From DASYQD01 sp036005845 (GTDB lineage Bacteria > Acidobacteriota > Thermoanaerobaculia > Multivoradales > JAIOJS01): a DNA stretch of 64,000 bases. This document shows, in pieces, positions 8,982 through 19,201 of this stretch (position 1 is the stretch's first letter; every line of letters begins with the position of its first letter). The translations under genes and the position numbers were made by a program. The stretch is taken from NCBI GenBank assembly GCA_036005845.1, contig DASYQD010000117.1:90310-154309 (forward strand). Direction: 5' to 3'. The notes under the pieces are model-generated. The model did not search any database and was not told the origin of the DNA. It was given only the letters and a program-made list of their open reading frames with translations.

Positions 8982-9488
8982 ATGACGCGCATCGCCGCCT
9001 GCTGCGCGGCACTGGCGCTCGCCGCCTGCGCCAGCCGCGGCAGCCGGCCGCCCTACCACCGCGTGACGCCGGCGGTGGCGTTCGAGATGCTGCGCGACAA
9101 CCCCGACCTGCTGGTGCTCGACGTGCGCCCGCCGGAGGAGTTCCACGGCCCGCTCGGCCACCTCTGGGGGGCCGTCAACATCCCGCTCGACCAGCTCGAG
9201 GGGCGGCTGGGCGGGCTGCGGCCGCTGGTGCAGCAGCTGCTGCTCGTCTATTGCGGACGCGGCTCGTGCGGCGTCGACGCCATGGTGCACCTCGAGGCGG
9301 CGGGGTTCTCGCTGGCCGTGCTGCTCGACGGCGGCATCGACGCCTGGGTGGAGGACGGCTTCGGCACGCTCGAGCCCGGCACCCGCGGCCACGACGAGAG
9401 CGAGCGCGCGCGGATGCGGCCGATCGGCGAAACCGCGCCGGCGCCGACACCCACGCCCGCCCCTGATTTGCCGCGCCGCCGCGGATGA
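8982..9488 (+). CDS. Rhodanese-domain lipoprotein
   Basis: The ATG at 8982 begins a lipoprotein signal with lipobox LAAC (Cys16), so the mature protein is membrane-anchored on the periplasmic side. A GTG at 8958 would add eight residues. The rest is a single rhodanese (sulfurtransferase) domain: LLVLDVRPPEEF, GAVNIPLDQL, and the active-site loop VYCGRGSC (Cys91). The loop is intact, so persulfide chemistry or thiosulfate/cyanide sulfur transfer outside the cytoplasm is possible. A Pro-rich tail follows the domain. It sits 39 bp before the flavoprotein gene at 9528, with no clear functional link. Confidence 0.83.
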   Translation: MTRIAACCAALALAACASRGSRPPYHRVTPAVAFEMLRDNPDLLVLDVRPPEEFHGPLGHLWGAVNIPLDQLEGRLGGLRPLVQQLLLVYCGRGSCGVDAMVHLEAAGFSLAVLLDGGIDAWVEDGFGTLEPGTRGHDESERARMRPIGETAPAPTPTPAPDLPRRRG

Positions 9489-9527
9489 CGTAGAAAGGCC
9501 TTCGGCGGGATTCGGAAGGAGACCTCG

Positions 9528-11006
9528 ATGGCGATCCTCAACGAGCCGGGCGTCGACGCGCCGGCTGTCGATAGCGAAGCGGCCGGCGCGGCAGCCGCGG
9601 CCTTGCAAGAGCTGCAGGCGCGTTTCCCCGACTGGGTCACGGTGGACGGGGAGGCGCGCGAGCGCTACCGCACCGACTACGGCCGCTGGACCTTCAAGAC
9701 CCCCGGCGCGGTGGCGCGCCCGCGCACGACGGAGCAGGTGGCGGAGCTGGTGCGCTTCTGCCGCGCGCACGGCGTCACCATCACCCCGCGCGCGCAGGGG
9801 CACAGCCAGAGCGGGCAGTCGACCAACGCGGGCGGCGTGCTGCTCGACATCACCGGCATGAACGAGATCTTCGCGATCGACGGCGATGCGCTGCTCGCCG
9901 ACGTGCAGGGCGGCGTCGTCTGGCGCGACCTCGTCGCCGCCACCAACGAGCGGAACCTGGTGCCGCGCGTGCTCACCAACAACCTCGGCGTCTGCGTCGC
10001 CGGCACGGTGTCGGTGGCCGGCATCGGCGTCGCCAGCTTCCGATACGGCCTGCAGGCCGACAACGTCGCCGAGCTCGAGGTCGTTACCGGCACCGGCGAG
10101 GTCGTCGTCTGCTCGCGCGAGAGCAACCGCGAGCTCTTCGACGTCGTGCGCTGCGGCTTCGGGCAGTTCGGGGTCATCACCCGCGCCAAGGTGATGCTGC
10201 GCCGCTGCAAGAGCCGCGTGCGCATGTACCACCTGCTCTACGACGACCTCGGCGCCTTCATGCGCGATGCGGAGCGCATCATGGACCCCGACGACGACAA
10301 GTACCACTCGCTGGAGTCGCGCTCGGCGCCCTGCCTCATCTTCACCAAGCGCATCGGCGACGGCATCAAGCTCGCGCAGGGAATGCAGACCTACGCCTAC
10401 TGGCTCTACCCGCTGTTCCTGACCGTGGAGTACGAGCCCGGCGAGGAGATCGACGACGCGGCGTTCCTCGAAGGGCTGCGCTACTACAAGCGACTGGAGA
10501 CGGTGGAGTATTCGCAGAACGAGTTCTGCAACCGCCTGGAGCCGATCTTCGAGCTCTGGCAGCGCGCCGGCGCCTGGGAGATGGCGCACCCGTGGATGGA
10601 GGTGATCCTGCCCTGGGACAAGGCGCAGGAGTACATCGAGCTGGCGCAGTCGAGCCTGCCGCCGCAGGCGCTCGGCGCCGGCGGCCACGTCCTGCTCTGG
10701 CCCGCCTACACCGGCACCTCCGACGCGCCGCTCTTCATGCATCCCGAAGGGAAGTTCCTGATGGGCTGGGGCATCCTGCCGGCGGTGCCGCAGAAGTTCC
10801 TCGACCAGGCGCTGTCGCAGCTCGAGATGGCGAGCGAGCTCGCCATCGCCTACGGCGGCAAGCGTTACCTTTCGGGCTACATAACCTTCGACACACCGGA
10901 ACGCTGGGCGGCCCATTTCGGCGATGAGTGGCCGCGGGTGGTGGCGGCGAAGCAGCGCTTCGACCCCGACGCCATCCTCTCGCCGGGCTTCATCCAGTAC
11001 GGGTAG
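9528..11006 (+). CDS. FAD-binding oxidoreductase, cytokinin-dehydrogenase-like
   Basis: A 492-residue VAO/PCMH-fold flavoprotein. The N-terminal FAD domain carries ARPRTTEQVAELVRF and the PRAQGHSQSGQ loop, where His92 aligns with the His that carries FAD covalently in related oxidases. GGVLLDITGMNEI and the pyrophosphate loop around VAGTVSVAGIG follow. The C-terminal half (LSPGFIQYG end) matches the substrate cap of the cytokinin dehydrogenase family. No signal peptide is seen, although plant relatives are often secreted. The substrate in bacteria is unknown; a role in adenine-derived amine oxidation is only an analogy. A GGAAGGAGA ribosome site supports the ATG at 9528. mqnD starts 21 bp after its stop. 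Confidence 0.82.
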   Translation: MAILNEPGVDAPAVDSEAAGAAAAALQELQARFPDWVTVDGEARERYRTDYGRWTFKTPGAVARPRTTEQVAELVRFCRAHGVTITPRAQGHSQSGQSTNAGGVLLDITGMNEIFAIDGDALLADVQGGVVWRDLVAATNERNLVPRVLTNNLGVCVAGTVSVAGIGVASFRYGLQADNVAELEVVTGTGEVVVCSRESNRELFDVVRCGFGQFGVITRAKVMLRRCKSRVRMYHLLYDDLGAFMRDAERIMDPDDDKYHSLESRSAPCLIFTKRIGDGIKLAQGMQTYAYWLYPLFLTVEYEPGEEIDDAAFLEGLRYYKRLETVEYSQNEFCNRLEPIFELWQRAGAWEMAHPWMEVILPWDKAQEYIELAQSSLPPQALGAGGHVLLWPAYTGTSDAPLFMHPEGKFLMGWGILPAVPQKFLDQALSQLEMASELAIAYGGKRYLSGYITFDTPERWAAHFGDEWPRVVAAKQRFDPDAILSPGFIQYG

Positions 11007-11027
11007 CGGAAGCTGCGCGAGTTACTC

Positions 11028-11882
11028 ATGACCGAAACCGCCACGCGCACCGTCCACATCGCGCACAGCCCCGACTCCGACGACGCCTTCATGTTCTGGG
11101 CGCTGTCGCAGGGCGTGCTCGACACCGAGGGCATCGCCGTCGAGCACGTGCTCGCCGACATCGAGACGCTCAACCAGGCGGCGTTCCAGGGCCGCTACGA
11201 GGTGACGGCGCTGTCGCTCCACGCCTACGCCTACCTCCACGACCGCTACCAGCTCATGCCGTCGGGCGCCAGCTTTGGCGACGGCTATGGGCCGGTCGTG
11301 GTGGCGAAGCAGCGGCTCACGCGCGAAGACCTCGCCGGCGCCGAGGTGGCGATCCCCGGCAAGCTGACCACCGCGGCGCTGGCGCTACGCCTCTGGCAGC
11401 CCGCGGTCGCGACGCGCATCGTGCCCTTCGACCAGGTGCTCGACGTCGTCGCCCGCGGCGAGGCGGTGGCGGGCGTCGTCATCCACGAAGGGCAGCTCAC
11501 CTACGGCGAGCAGGGCCTCCACGCCGTCGTCGACCTCGGCGCCTGGTGGAAGGAGGAGACCGGCGGGCCGCTGCCGCTGGGCGCCAACGGCATCCGCCGC
11601 GACCTGCCCGAGGACACCAAGCGCCTGCTCTGCCGGCTGCTGCGCGAGAGCATCGACTGCGGGCTCGAGCGGCGCCAGGAGGCGCTCGACTACGCGCTGC
11701 GCTACGCCCGCGGCATCGAGGACGACCGCGCCCGCGCCGACCGCTTCGTCGGCATGTACGTCAACGAGTGGACCCGCGACTACGGCGAGGCTGGGCGCGC
11801 CGCGGTACAGGGCCTGCTCGACCGCGGCCATGCTGCCGGCCTGCTCCCCGCGCGGGTCGTGGCCGAGTTCGTCGCCGGCTGA
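11028..11882 (+). CDS. mqnD: 1,4-dihydroxy-6-naphthoate synthase MqnD (futalosine pathway)
   Basis: The family signature AHSPDSDDAFMFWAL is at residues 9-23, followed by IETLNQ and the HEGQLTY active-site histidine segment. The fold is that of periplasmic-binding-protein-like type 2 enzymes, and the 284-residue length is normal. MqnD cleaves cyclic dehypoxanthine futalosine to 1,4-dihydroxy-6-naphthoate, a precursor of menaquinone, in the cytoplasm. No other mqn gene is in the window, so the pathway genes are dispersed or elsewhere. It probably shares a transcript with the flavoprotein gene upstream. Menaquinone would be the natural partner of the SdhC and NrfD-like membrane subunits in this window. 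Confidence 0.9.
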   Translation: MTETATRTVHIAHSPDSDDAFMFWALSQGVLDTEGIAVEHVLADIETLNQAAFQGRYEVTALSLHAYAYLHDRYQLMPSGASFGDGYGPVVVAKQRLTREDLAGAEVAIPGKLTTAALALRLWQPAVATRIVPFDQVLDVVARGEAVAGVVIHEGQLTYGEQGLHAVVDLGAWWKEETGGPLPLGANGIRRDLPEDTKRLLCRLLRESIDCGLERRQEALDYALRYARGIEDDRARADRFVGMYVNEWTRDYGEAGRAAVQGLLDRGHAAGLLPARVVAEFVAG

Positions 11883-11925
11883 CCGCCGCGGCTCGCGGCC
11901 TTCAGCGCGGCGGATGGCCCGGATT

Positions 11926-13464
11926 TCAGTCGCCCGCGGCACAGGCGGCATCCTGCGCGGTGGCGGCGAGCGCGTCGTGGCGCAGCCGGTACAGGTGGTA
12001 ATCCTCGGAGCGCACGATGGCGCCCGTGCGGGCGCCGGCGGCGGCGACCTCGGGCCAGGGTGGCAGCGTGCGGTTGACGACGAGCACGACGTCGCGCGCC
12101 TCGCGGCGCGCCAGCTCCCGGGCCGCGCAGCGCACCTCGGGCTCGCTCAGCTCGCGCTGGCGCGGACCCCAGTCGGGGTGCGTCGTATAGACCTTGCGCG
12201 ACGGTGCGTAGAGCGGCCGCTCCAGGTAGAGCGCCACCGTCGCCGCCGGCGGCTCGCGATGGCCGAGCAAGGGGAAGCGGTCGAGGCCTTCGGCGCGGAT
12301 CAGCGCGGCGGTGGCGGCGCCGTTGGAGAACGGGTGCCGGAGATCCATCCAGCTCGCGTACGCCGCGGCAGCGCATTGCACGGCGAGCATCGCCAGCAGC
12401 GTCTTCGCCCGCCAAGAGCGCGGCTCGTCGAGGAAGCCGGCGCCGCCGCCGAGCCAGAGGGCGGCGGTGAAGAGGAGCCAGAGATTGCCGTGGTGCCGCA
12501 TCTCGCCCTGCAGGACCAGGTAGGAGAACGCCAGCAGGCCCGCGGCGCCGACGGCGAACGTCGTCACCGCCGCCTTCGAGCGCCAGAGCAGCGCGAAGCC
12601 GAGCGCCAGGATCGACAGACCGGCCAGCGCCTGGCAGAGAGGCCACGGGTCGAGCACGTTGCTGTTCCAGAAGCCGAGTTGGAGCCGCGGCACCGGGACG
12701 AAGGCGCGCCACGCCATCATCGCGGGCTTGAGCGCCGCCACCGGCACCCAGTCGAAGCGCCACCCGGGCACGCGCGTGCCTGGTGCCTGATGGAGCTGCA
12801 CGAGCCCGGCGATCGCCCCGGCCGCTGCGACAGCACCCGCGCTCGCAGCGTCGCTCCAGCGCCACGCCCGCGGCTCCGGCGCGATCCGCTGGCGCACCAG
12901 CCAGCCGGCGCCCAGGGCGATGGCGAGGATGAAGCCGTACACCGTGGTCTGGCAGAGGAGCGCCACCGCGGCGCCGAGGACGAGGAGCGGCCAGCGGCCG
13001 GCCGCCGCCGCGCACGCCAGCCAGAGCAACAGCGCGCTTGCCGAGTACGAGCGGCTGATCACCGCGTACTCGTAGAACGGGAAGTAGCCGAGCACGAGCA
13101 ACGCACGCTCGCGGCGCTGCAGCGGTGCCCAGCGCGCGAAGACGAAAGCGGCGGCCGTCGCCAGCCCGAGATGCACGATCTGCATCGCGCGCGGGGAGGT
13201 CGAGAGCTGCCGCGCTGCGTAGCACAGCAACGGGAAGACGTAGCCGACGCCGCCGCCGCGTGAGGTGCCGTCGAAGAGCTGACCCAGGCTGTGGCTTTCG
13301 CGCACCACCAGCCACTGCCAGGCCTCGTCGCGCCACAGCTCGTGAGCGAGCAGGCGTGGCACGGTGAGGACGGCGAAGATCGCTGCCGCCGCCAGCGCGA
13401 AGCGGCGGCGCGCCGCAGCCGATTCCCCGCCGCCGGCGCTCGCGGACGCGGCGATGCTCGCCAC
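11926..13464 (-). CDS. Polytopic GT-C-fold glycosyltransferase-like membrane protein
   Basis: About 512 residues with roughly ten to twelve hydrophobic segments and a soluble C-terminal part. Just after the first transmembrane helix comes HELWRDEAWQW, matching the conserved DE(A) acidic motif of the first periplasmic loop of GT-C/family 39-like enzymes that use polyprenyl-phosphate sugars. The GTG at 13464 was chosen because it lies 8 bp after the stop of the upstream gene; the frame extends further back but would overlap that gene. The tight spacing to the double glycosyltransferase at 13472 suggests an operon for a surface glycan. Acceptor and donor are unknown. Confidence 0.7.
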   Translation of the reverse strand: MASIAASASAGGGESAAARRRFALAAAAIFAVLTVPRLLAHELWRDEAWQWLVVRESHSLGQLFDGTSRGGGVGYVFPLLCYAARQLSTSPRAMQIVHLGLATAAAFVFARWAPLQRRERALLVLGYFPFYEYAVISRSYSASALLLWLACAAAAGRWPLLVLGAAVALLCQTTVYGFILAIALGAGWLVRQRIAPEPRAWRWSDAASAGAVAAAGAIAGLVQLHQAPGTRVPGWRFDWVPVAALKPAMMAWRAFVPVPRLQLGFWNSNVLDPWPLCQALAGLSILALGFALLWRSKAAVTTFAVGAAGLLAFSYLVLQGEMRHHGNLWLLFTAALWLGGGAGFLDEPRSWRAKTLLAMLAVQCAAAAYASWMDLRHPFSNGAATAALIRAEGLDRFPLLGHREPPAATVALYLERPLYAPSRKVYTTHPDWGPRQRELSEPEVRCAARELARREARDVVLVVNRTLPPWPEVAAAGARTGAIVRSEDYHLYRLRHDALAATAQDAACAAGD

Positions 13465-13471
13465 GTCGGAG

Positions 13472-15250
13472 TTAGTCGGGCCTCGCTGCCAACGACGACG
13501 ATGCGGCGAGGGCGCCGCCGAGCCCGCCGTCCATCGGCAGCAGGTCGAAGAGGGGCACGAACCGTTGCGCCTGCCGCCGCCAGCTCCAGCCCTCGGCGGC
13601 GGCACGCGCGGCGCGGCCCATCCGTTGACGCAACGCCGGATCGTCGCGCAGCTGCGCCAGCCGCGCCGCCACCTCGTCGACGTCGCGGGCGACGAGGAAG
13701 CCGTTGTCGCCGTCGCGGATCAGCTCCGGCATGTTGCCGACCGCGGTGGTCACCACCGGCAGTCCGCACGCGGACGCCTCGAGGCAGGGGTTCGGCGTCC
13801 CCTCGCTGCGGCTGGCGCAGACGTAGACGTCGAGCGAGCGGTAGAACGCCGCCATCTCGATCGGCGTGCGCCACTGCTCCTCGCGCACGGCGAGGCAAAG
13901 CTCCGCTCCCACGCGCTCGGCGGCGGGCGCGATCACCTCGTGCACGCCGCGCCGCTCGGATCCCTGGTTGCCGAGGCTTCCCGCCCAGCCCACCCGCAGG
14001 CGCCGCGCCGGCGCGGCGGCAGACTCACCGGGGCTGAACAGATCGGTGTCGACGCCGTTGGGCGTGTAGAAGAGCGGCGGGCGCAGCAGCGGCGCGAGCT
14101 CGTCCTGGAGCAGCCGGTTGTTGACGAACACGCCGGCGGCCAGCTCGTTCAGGGTGGCGAGCGCCGGCGCCCGCCAGTCGCCCTCGAGCTCGTAATGGCT
14201 GCACACGCCGATGAGGACGCGGTCGCGCAGCGCGCCAAGCGTGCGGCGCAGGTGGGGGAGCCGCTGCACTTGCAGCCAGTAGTAGAAGAGCACGCCGTCG
14301 GCGCGCTCCAAGTCGTCGGCCGTGAGCTCGGCCTGGAAGCGCTTGACCAGCCGATGGCTGCCGGCGAGCGCCCGCGCCAATGCGTCGGTCTTGCGGTCGT
14401 GCGCCCAGTGCGGGCGGTCGACGACGCAGACGATGCGCGGCGGCTCGCTCTTCTTCTTCGGCCAGACGACGCAGTGCTCGGTACGCGGCGAGGAGGCGTC
14501 GAGCTCGTCGTCGCTGCGTGCGACGCGCAACTCGGCCTTAGCCGGCAGCGGCATCGTGTCGACGCGCAGCGACGGCCGCCAGCCGTGCCAGCCCTGATCC
14601 AGCTCCCAGGCGTCGAAGCGGCGGCGCTCGTACTTCTGTCGCGCCTGCTCGCGGCTGAGGAAGAGATAGTGGCGGAGGCGGAAGGGCTCGGGGGCGACAC
14701 GCTGGCCGGGGAATCCCACACGGTGGCCGCCGGTGGACGCCAGGTCGACCGGCTGGGGCTGCCGCTTCCACGCCCGCAGCAGGTGCAGCGGTCCGGAGCT
14801 GAAGGGGTAGTACCAGAGCATCGTGCGGCGGAAGTCCGGGTGGTCGTGGTCGGGCGACTCGCGCGTCGGCACGAAGGTCAGCTCCTCGAACTCCGCCGCG
14901 TTGTACCCCTTGGCGTCGATGGCGACGAAGGCGTCGCGCAGGGTCGCATGACCCGGAGGCGGCAGCGGGATCTCGTCGGCATCGAGGTGCAGGAACCAGT
15001 CGGCGGCGAGCTCGCTCGCCAGCCGTTCCTTCCAGGCGAGCAGCGTTCGCCAGTGGTAGGCGCCGTCGTACGGCCGGGTGTCGAGGCGCAGCAGGCCGCG
15101 GCCGAGCCGCTGCGAGGCGATGGCGACGGTGTCGTCGCTCGAGCCGTCGTCGAGGAGGACGGCCTCGACGCCGTGCTCGTGCAGGTGGTCGAGACAGCCA
15201 CCGATGAAGCGCGCCTCGTCGTGGGCGGCGATGAGCGCGATGATCCTCAT
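13472..15250 (-). CDS. Two-domain glycosyltransferase (GT2-type N-terminus, GT4-type C-terminus)
   Basis: The ATG at 15250 follows an AAGGGAACG ribosome site and begins MRIIALIAAHDEARF. Residues 1-270 look like a family 2 glycosyltransferase, with LLDDGSSDDT and FLHLDADEIP (the D-x-D metal site), plus a family-typical tail. Residues 280-585 form a GT4-type domain: FYTPNGVDTDLFSPG, VGWAGSLGNQ, VCASRSEGTPNPCLEASACGLPVV and AVGNMPELI, containing the E-x7-E donor motif. One polypeptide therefore carries two sugar-transfer modules. It is the upstream partner of the GT-C membrane protein and diverges from the sulfotransferase at 15320, which suggests a sulfated surface or extracellular polysaccharide. 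Confidence 0.85.
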   Translation of the reverse strand: MRIIALIAAHDEARFIGGCLDHLHEHGVEAVLLDDGSSDDTVAIASQRLGRGLLRLDTRPYDGAYHWRTLLAWKERLASELAADWFLHLDADEIPLPPPGHATLRDAFVAIDAKGYNAAEFEELTFVPTRESPDHDHPDFRRTMLWYYPFSSGPLHLLRAWKRQPQPVDLASTGGHRVGFPGQRVAPEPFRLRHYLFLSREQARQKYERRRFDAWELDQGWHGWRPSLRVDTMPLPAKAELRVARSDDELDASSPRTEHCVVWPKKKSEPPRIVCVVDRPHWAHDRKTDALARALAGSHRLVKRFQAELTADDLERADGVLFYYWLQVQRLPHLRRTLGALRDRVLIGVCSHYELEGDWRAPALATLNELAAGVFVNNRLLQDELAPLLRPPLFYTPNGVDTDLFSPGESAAAPARRLRVGWAGSLGNQGSERRGVHEVIAPAAERVGAELCLAVREEQWRTPIEMAAFYRSLDVYVCASRSEGTPNPCLEASACGLPVVTTAVGNMPELIRDGDNGFLVARDVDEVAARLAQLRDDPALRQRMGRAARAAAEGWSWRRQAQRFVPLFDLLPMDGGLGGALAASSSLAARPD

Positions 15251-15305
15251 GGCAGGCGTTCCCTTGTGCGGGACCGATGCGGCGGCGATGATAGCGGAGC
15301 CCGTC

Positions 15306-15322
15306 AGGAGGTCCCCCGTCTG
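15306..15322 (+). promoter_or_regulatory. Strong ribosome binding site deciding a CTG start
   Basis: AGGAGG at 15306-15311 is a perfect anti-rRNA match and lies 8 bases before the in-frame CTG at 15320. There is no ATG, GTG or TTG at that spacing. The first ATG (15347) is inside the PAPS-binding loop region, so it would delete the first strand of the fold. Confidence 0.6.
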
Positions 15323-16456
15323 AGCTCTCCCCTCATCGTCTGCGGCATGCACCGGTCCGGCACCTCGCTTGCGGCGAGCGTGCTCCACCATGCGGGTCTG
15401 CAGATCGGCAGGAAGTTGAACGGCGCCGGTCCGGGCAACCCGCGCGGCCACTTCGAGGACATCGAGATCTGGAAGCTCCACGAGGAGATGCTCGCCGCCG
15501 CCGGCCACACCGCCTTCTCGGCCGGCCACGACTTCGTACCGCGGCGCGGCGACGGCTTCGAGCGGCGCGCCGCGGCGCTGATCGCGGCGCGGGCCGGGCA
15601 GGCGGCGTGGGGATGGAAGGACCCGCGGACCTGCCTCTTCCTCGACCTCTGGGAGCCGCTCGTCCCCGAGGCGCGCTACCTCGTTCTCTATCGCCATCCG
15701 GCTGACGTCGCGCTCTCGTTGCTGCGCCGCGACACCGAGCCCGAGCTGCGCGAGGACCCGCGGCTGGCGTTCCGGTCGTGGGCGGTGCACAACCGGCGCC
15801 TCCTCGCTCTCCTCGAACGCAATCGCTCGCGCTGCTTCGTCGCCCACGCACACGCCGTCACCACCGACGTCGAGGGGCTCGTCCGTCGGCTCGCCGAACG
15901 CTTCCGCCTGCCGCTGGTGGCGGACGGCGCTGCGGCGCCTTTCGTGCCCGGCGACCTCGCCGCCCCCGGCAGCGCCGACGAACGGCGCCCGCCATGGGAT
16001 CGCGTGGTGCCCGAGGCCACCGAGCTCTACGCACGCCTGCAGGGGCTCGCCGACCTGCCCGGCCCCGAAGAACCGCCCGCACCGGTCGAGGACGACACCG
16101 GCGGCGAGCGCCAGCCGGCGGCGCTGCGCTTGAGCGAGGCGCTGCTCTTCGAGCTGATGGGCGAGCGCGTGCTGCGCCGCCAGCAGCGGGCGGCGGCGGA
16201 GGGGTTCGCCCGGGCCTTGGAGGACGAGCGGGCCCGCCTCGCGACGTTGGAGCAGGAGCTCGCGGTGGCGAAGGGGCAGGCTGCCGAGACGAGGGCCCGC
16301 GCCGCGGAGCTGGACGCTCGCTTGCGGGACGCCGCCGAGCGCCGCGACGTCCTCGCGGCCACGCTCGACGCGATCGAGCGCTCGCGCACCTTCCGCCTGG
16401 TGTCCGGCTGGTGGCGGATCGCCGGTCGGCTGCGGCCGCGCGCGTCCGCGCGCTAA
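15320..16456 (+). CDS. PAPS-dependent sulfotransferase family protein with C-terminal coiled coil
   Basis: Probable start is a CTG positioned by AGGAGG. Residues 1-16 give LIVCGMHRSGTS, the P-loop-like 5'-phosphosulfate-binding motif (His11-Ser16) of sulfotransferases. WGWKDPRTCLFLDLW and YRHPADVALSLL correspond to the helix and the 3'-phosphate-binding region. After about residue 270 the chain turns into a charged alpha-helical coiled coil (ARLATLEQELAVAKG onward) and ends SRTFRLVSGWWRIAGRL. That ending is common on surface-glycan transferases and may serve to associate with partners or the membrane. The protein would move sulfate from PAPS to a carbohydrate hydroxyl. It is transcribed divergently from the double glycosyltransferase, consistent with a shared glycan. 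Confidence 0.78.
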   Translation: MSSPLIVCGMHRSGTSLAASVLHHAGLQIGRKLNGAGPGNPRGHFEDIEIWKLHEEMLAAAGHTAFSAGHDFVPRRGDGFERRAAALIAARAGQAAWGWKDPRTCLFLDLWEPLVPEARYLVLYRHPADVALSLLRRDTEPELREDPRLAFRSWAVHNRRLLALLERNRSRCFVAHAHAVTTDVEGLVRRLAERFRLPLVADGAAAPFVPGDLAAPGSADERRPPWDRVVPEATELYARLQGLADLPGPEEPPAPVEDDTGGERQPAALRLSEALLFELMGERVLRRQQRAAAEGFARALEDERARLATLEQELAVAKGQAAETRARAAELDARLRDAAERRDVLAATLDAIERSRTFRLVSGWWRIAGRLRPRASAR

Positions 16457-16848
16457 GCCGGCGGCGGGAAGACGAACGAGTCGGGCAGCAGCTCGGCCAG
16501 CGTGCGCTCGAGCCGCTCGCCCTCGGGGTTGACGAGCAGGATGGGCACGTCGTCGACCAGCTCGCGCAGCGTCTCGCGGCACATGCCGCAGGGCGCCGAC
16601 GGCGGCGAGCTCGAGGTGACGACCACCACCGCCAGCGGCTTCTTGAGGCCTCGCCCCACCGCCGCCGTCACCGCGTTGCGCTCGGCGCAGAGCGACAGGC
16701 CGTAAGAACGATTCTCGACGTTGCAACCGGTGACGATGGAGCCGTCCTCCATCAGCAGCGCGGCGCCGACGGCGAAACGGCTGTAGGGCGCGTGCGCCCG
16801 CGCGCGCACCTCCGCCGCGGCGGCGACCAGCGCCTCCCAGTCCACCAT
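16453..16848 (-). CDS. cdd: Cytidine deaminase
   Basis: A 131-residue homotetramer-type cytidine deaminase that hydrolyses cytidine and deoxycytidine to uridine forms in pyrimidine salvage. Zinc ligands are Cys54 in LCAERNAV, with catalytic Glu56, and Cys87 and Cys90 in PCGMC. The N-terminal APYSRFAVGAA and GCNVENRSYG substrate loops are intact. Its ATG immediately follows the stop of mdh with no gap, so the two are translationally adjacent and probably cotranscribed. The 3' end overlaps the convergent sulfotransferase stop by 4 bases. Confidence 0.94.
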   Translation of the reverse strand: MVDWEALVAAAAEVRARAHAPYSRFAVGAALLMEDGSIVTGCNVENRSYGLSLCAERNAVTAAVGRGLKKPLAVVVVTSSSPPSAPCGMCRETLRELVDDVPILLVNPEGERLERTLAELLPDSFVFPPPA

Positions 16849-17826
16849 CTAGAGCAGCTCTTCGATGGCGCTCCGCTCCTCGCGCAGCTCGCGTTCGGTG
16901 GCGTCCATCTTCCCGCGCGAGAAGTCGTCGACGGCAAGGCCCTGCACGATCTCCCACTCGCCGCCCTTGCAGGTGCAGGGATACGAGTAGACGACGCCGG
17001 GTGCGATGCCGTAGCTGCCGTCGGAGGGCACCGCCATGCTCACCCAGTCGCCGTCAGCGCTACCGAGCGCCCAGTCGCGGATGTGGTCGATGGCGGCCGA
17101 GCCGGCGGAGGCGGCGGAGGAGGCGCCGCGCGCCTTGATGATCGCCGCGCCGCGCTGCTGCACGGTGGGGATGAAGGTGTCGCGGTACCAGCTCTCGTCG
17201 ACCAGCTCGCGCGCCGGCTTGCCGCCGGCCGTGCAGTGCGCGATGTCGGGGTACTGCGTTGCCGAGTGGTTGCCCCAGATGGTGACCTTCTGGATCGCCG
17301 TGGTCGGCTGCCCGGTCTTTTCGGCGAGCTGTGAGAGCGCGCGGTTGTGGTCGAGCCGCGTCATCGCCGTGAACTGCTTCGGATCGCGGTCGGGCGCGTT
17401 GCTCGCCGCGATCAGGCAGTTGGTGTTGGCGGGGTTGCCGACGACGAGCACCTTGACGTCCTTGCTCGCGTGATCGTTGATCGCCTTGCCCTGCGGCCCG
17501 AAGATCTGACCGTTGGCGGAGAGCAGGTCCTTGCGCTCCATCCCCGGCCCGCGCGGGCGGGCACCGACGAGCAGGCAGTAGTCGGCGTCGCCGAAACCGG
17601 TTTTCAGGTCGGCGGTGGCCACGGTGCCGGCGAGCGTCGGGAAGGCGCAATCGTTGAGCTCCATCACCACGCCCTGGAGAGCCGGCAGCGCCGGCTCGAT
17701 CTCGATCAGCTGCAGGACGACCGGCTGGTCGGCGCCGAGCATGTCGCCGGCCGCGATCCGAAAGGCGAGGGCGTAGCCGATGTTGCCGGCGGCGCCGGTG
17801 ACGGCGACGCGAACGGGACGCTTCAT
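16849..17826 (-). CDS. mdh: Malate dehydrogenase
   Basis: A 325-residue NAD(P)-dependent malate dehydrogenase of the cytosolic-type group. Dinucleotide fold VAVTGAAGNIGYALA sits at the N-terminus; the QPVVLQLIEIEPAL strand favours NAD. VVGNPANTNCL and the catalytic His in IWGNHSATQYPD are present, and the active-site Arg lies in RLDHNRALSQL. It oxidises malate to oxaloacetate in the TCA cycle. An AGGAGGAA ribosome site precedes the ATG at 17826. It diverges from icd across an 89-bp gap that probably contains promoters for both genes, and cdd follows directly downstream. Confidence 0.94.
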   Translation of the reverse strand: MKRPVRVAVTGAAGNIGYALAFRIAAGDMLGADQPVVLQLIEIEPALPALQGVVMELNDCAFPTLAGTVATADLKTGFGDADYCLLVGARPRGPGMERKDLLSANGQIFGPQGKAINDHASKDVKVLVVGNPANTNCLIAASNAPDRDPKQFTAMTRLDHNRALSQLAEKTGQPTTAIQKVTIWGNHSATQYPDIAHCTAGGKPARELVDESWYRDTFIPTVQQRGAAIIKARGASSAASAGSAAIDHIRDWALGSADGDWVSMAVPSDGSYGIAPGVVYSYPCTCKGGEWEIVQGLAVDDFSRGKMDATERELREERSAIEELL

Positions 17827-17915
17827 GGGGTTCCTCCTCGGCGATCGCTCCTCAGCATCCTGAGGGCGCCGTAGTCTATGCTCCTGCGCGTCACGATTCG
17901 GAGGGAGGGCACCCC

Positions 17916-19172
<1,257 letters not shown>

Positions 19173-19178
<6 letters not shown>

Positions 19179-19201
19179 GGTGTGCGGGGCGCACCCTACA
19201 G
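19173..19201 (+). terminator. Hairpin overlapping the icd stop codon
   Basis: CTGTAGGGTG (19173-19182) and CACCCTACAG (19192-19201) are perfect 10-bp inverted repeats. With a G-T pair and two more G-C pairs the stem reaches 13 bp around a three-base loop. No T-run follows, so it is either a factor-independent-like terminator of weak type, an mRNA-protecting stem, or one copy of a dispersed repeat. Confidence 0.5.

Noticed and set aside
13364..15319. Upstream extension of the sulfotransferase frame
   Set aside because: It runs antisense to the double glycosyltransferase and has no homology; the AGGAGG-CTG start fits the fold.
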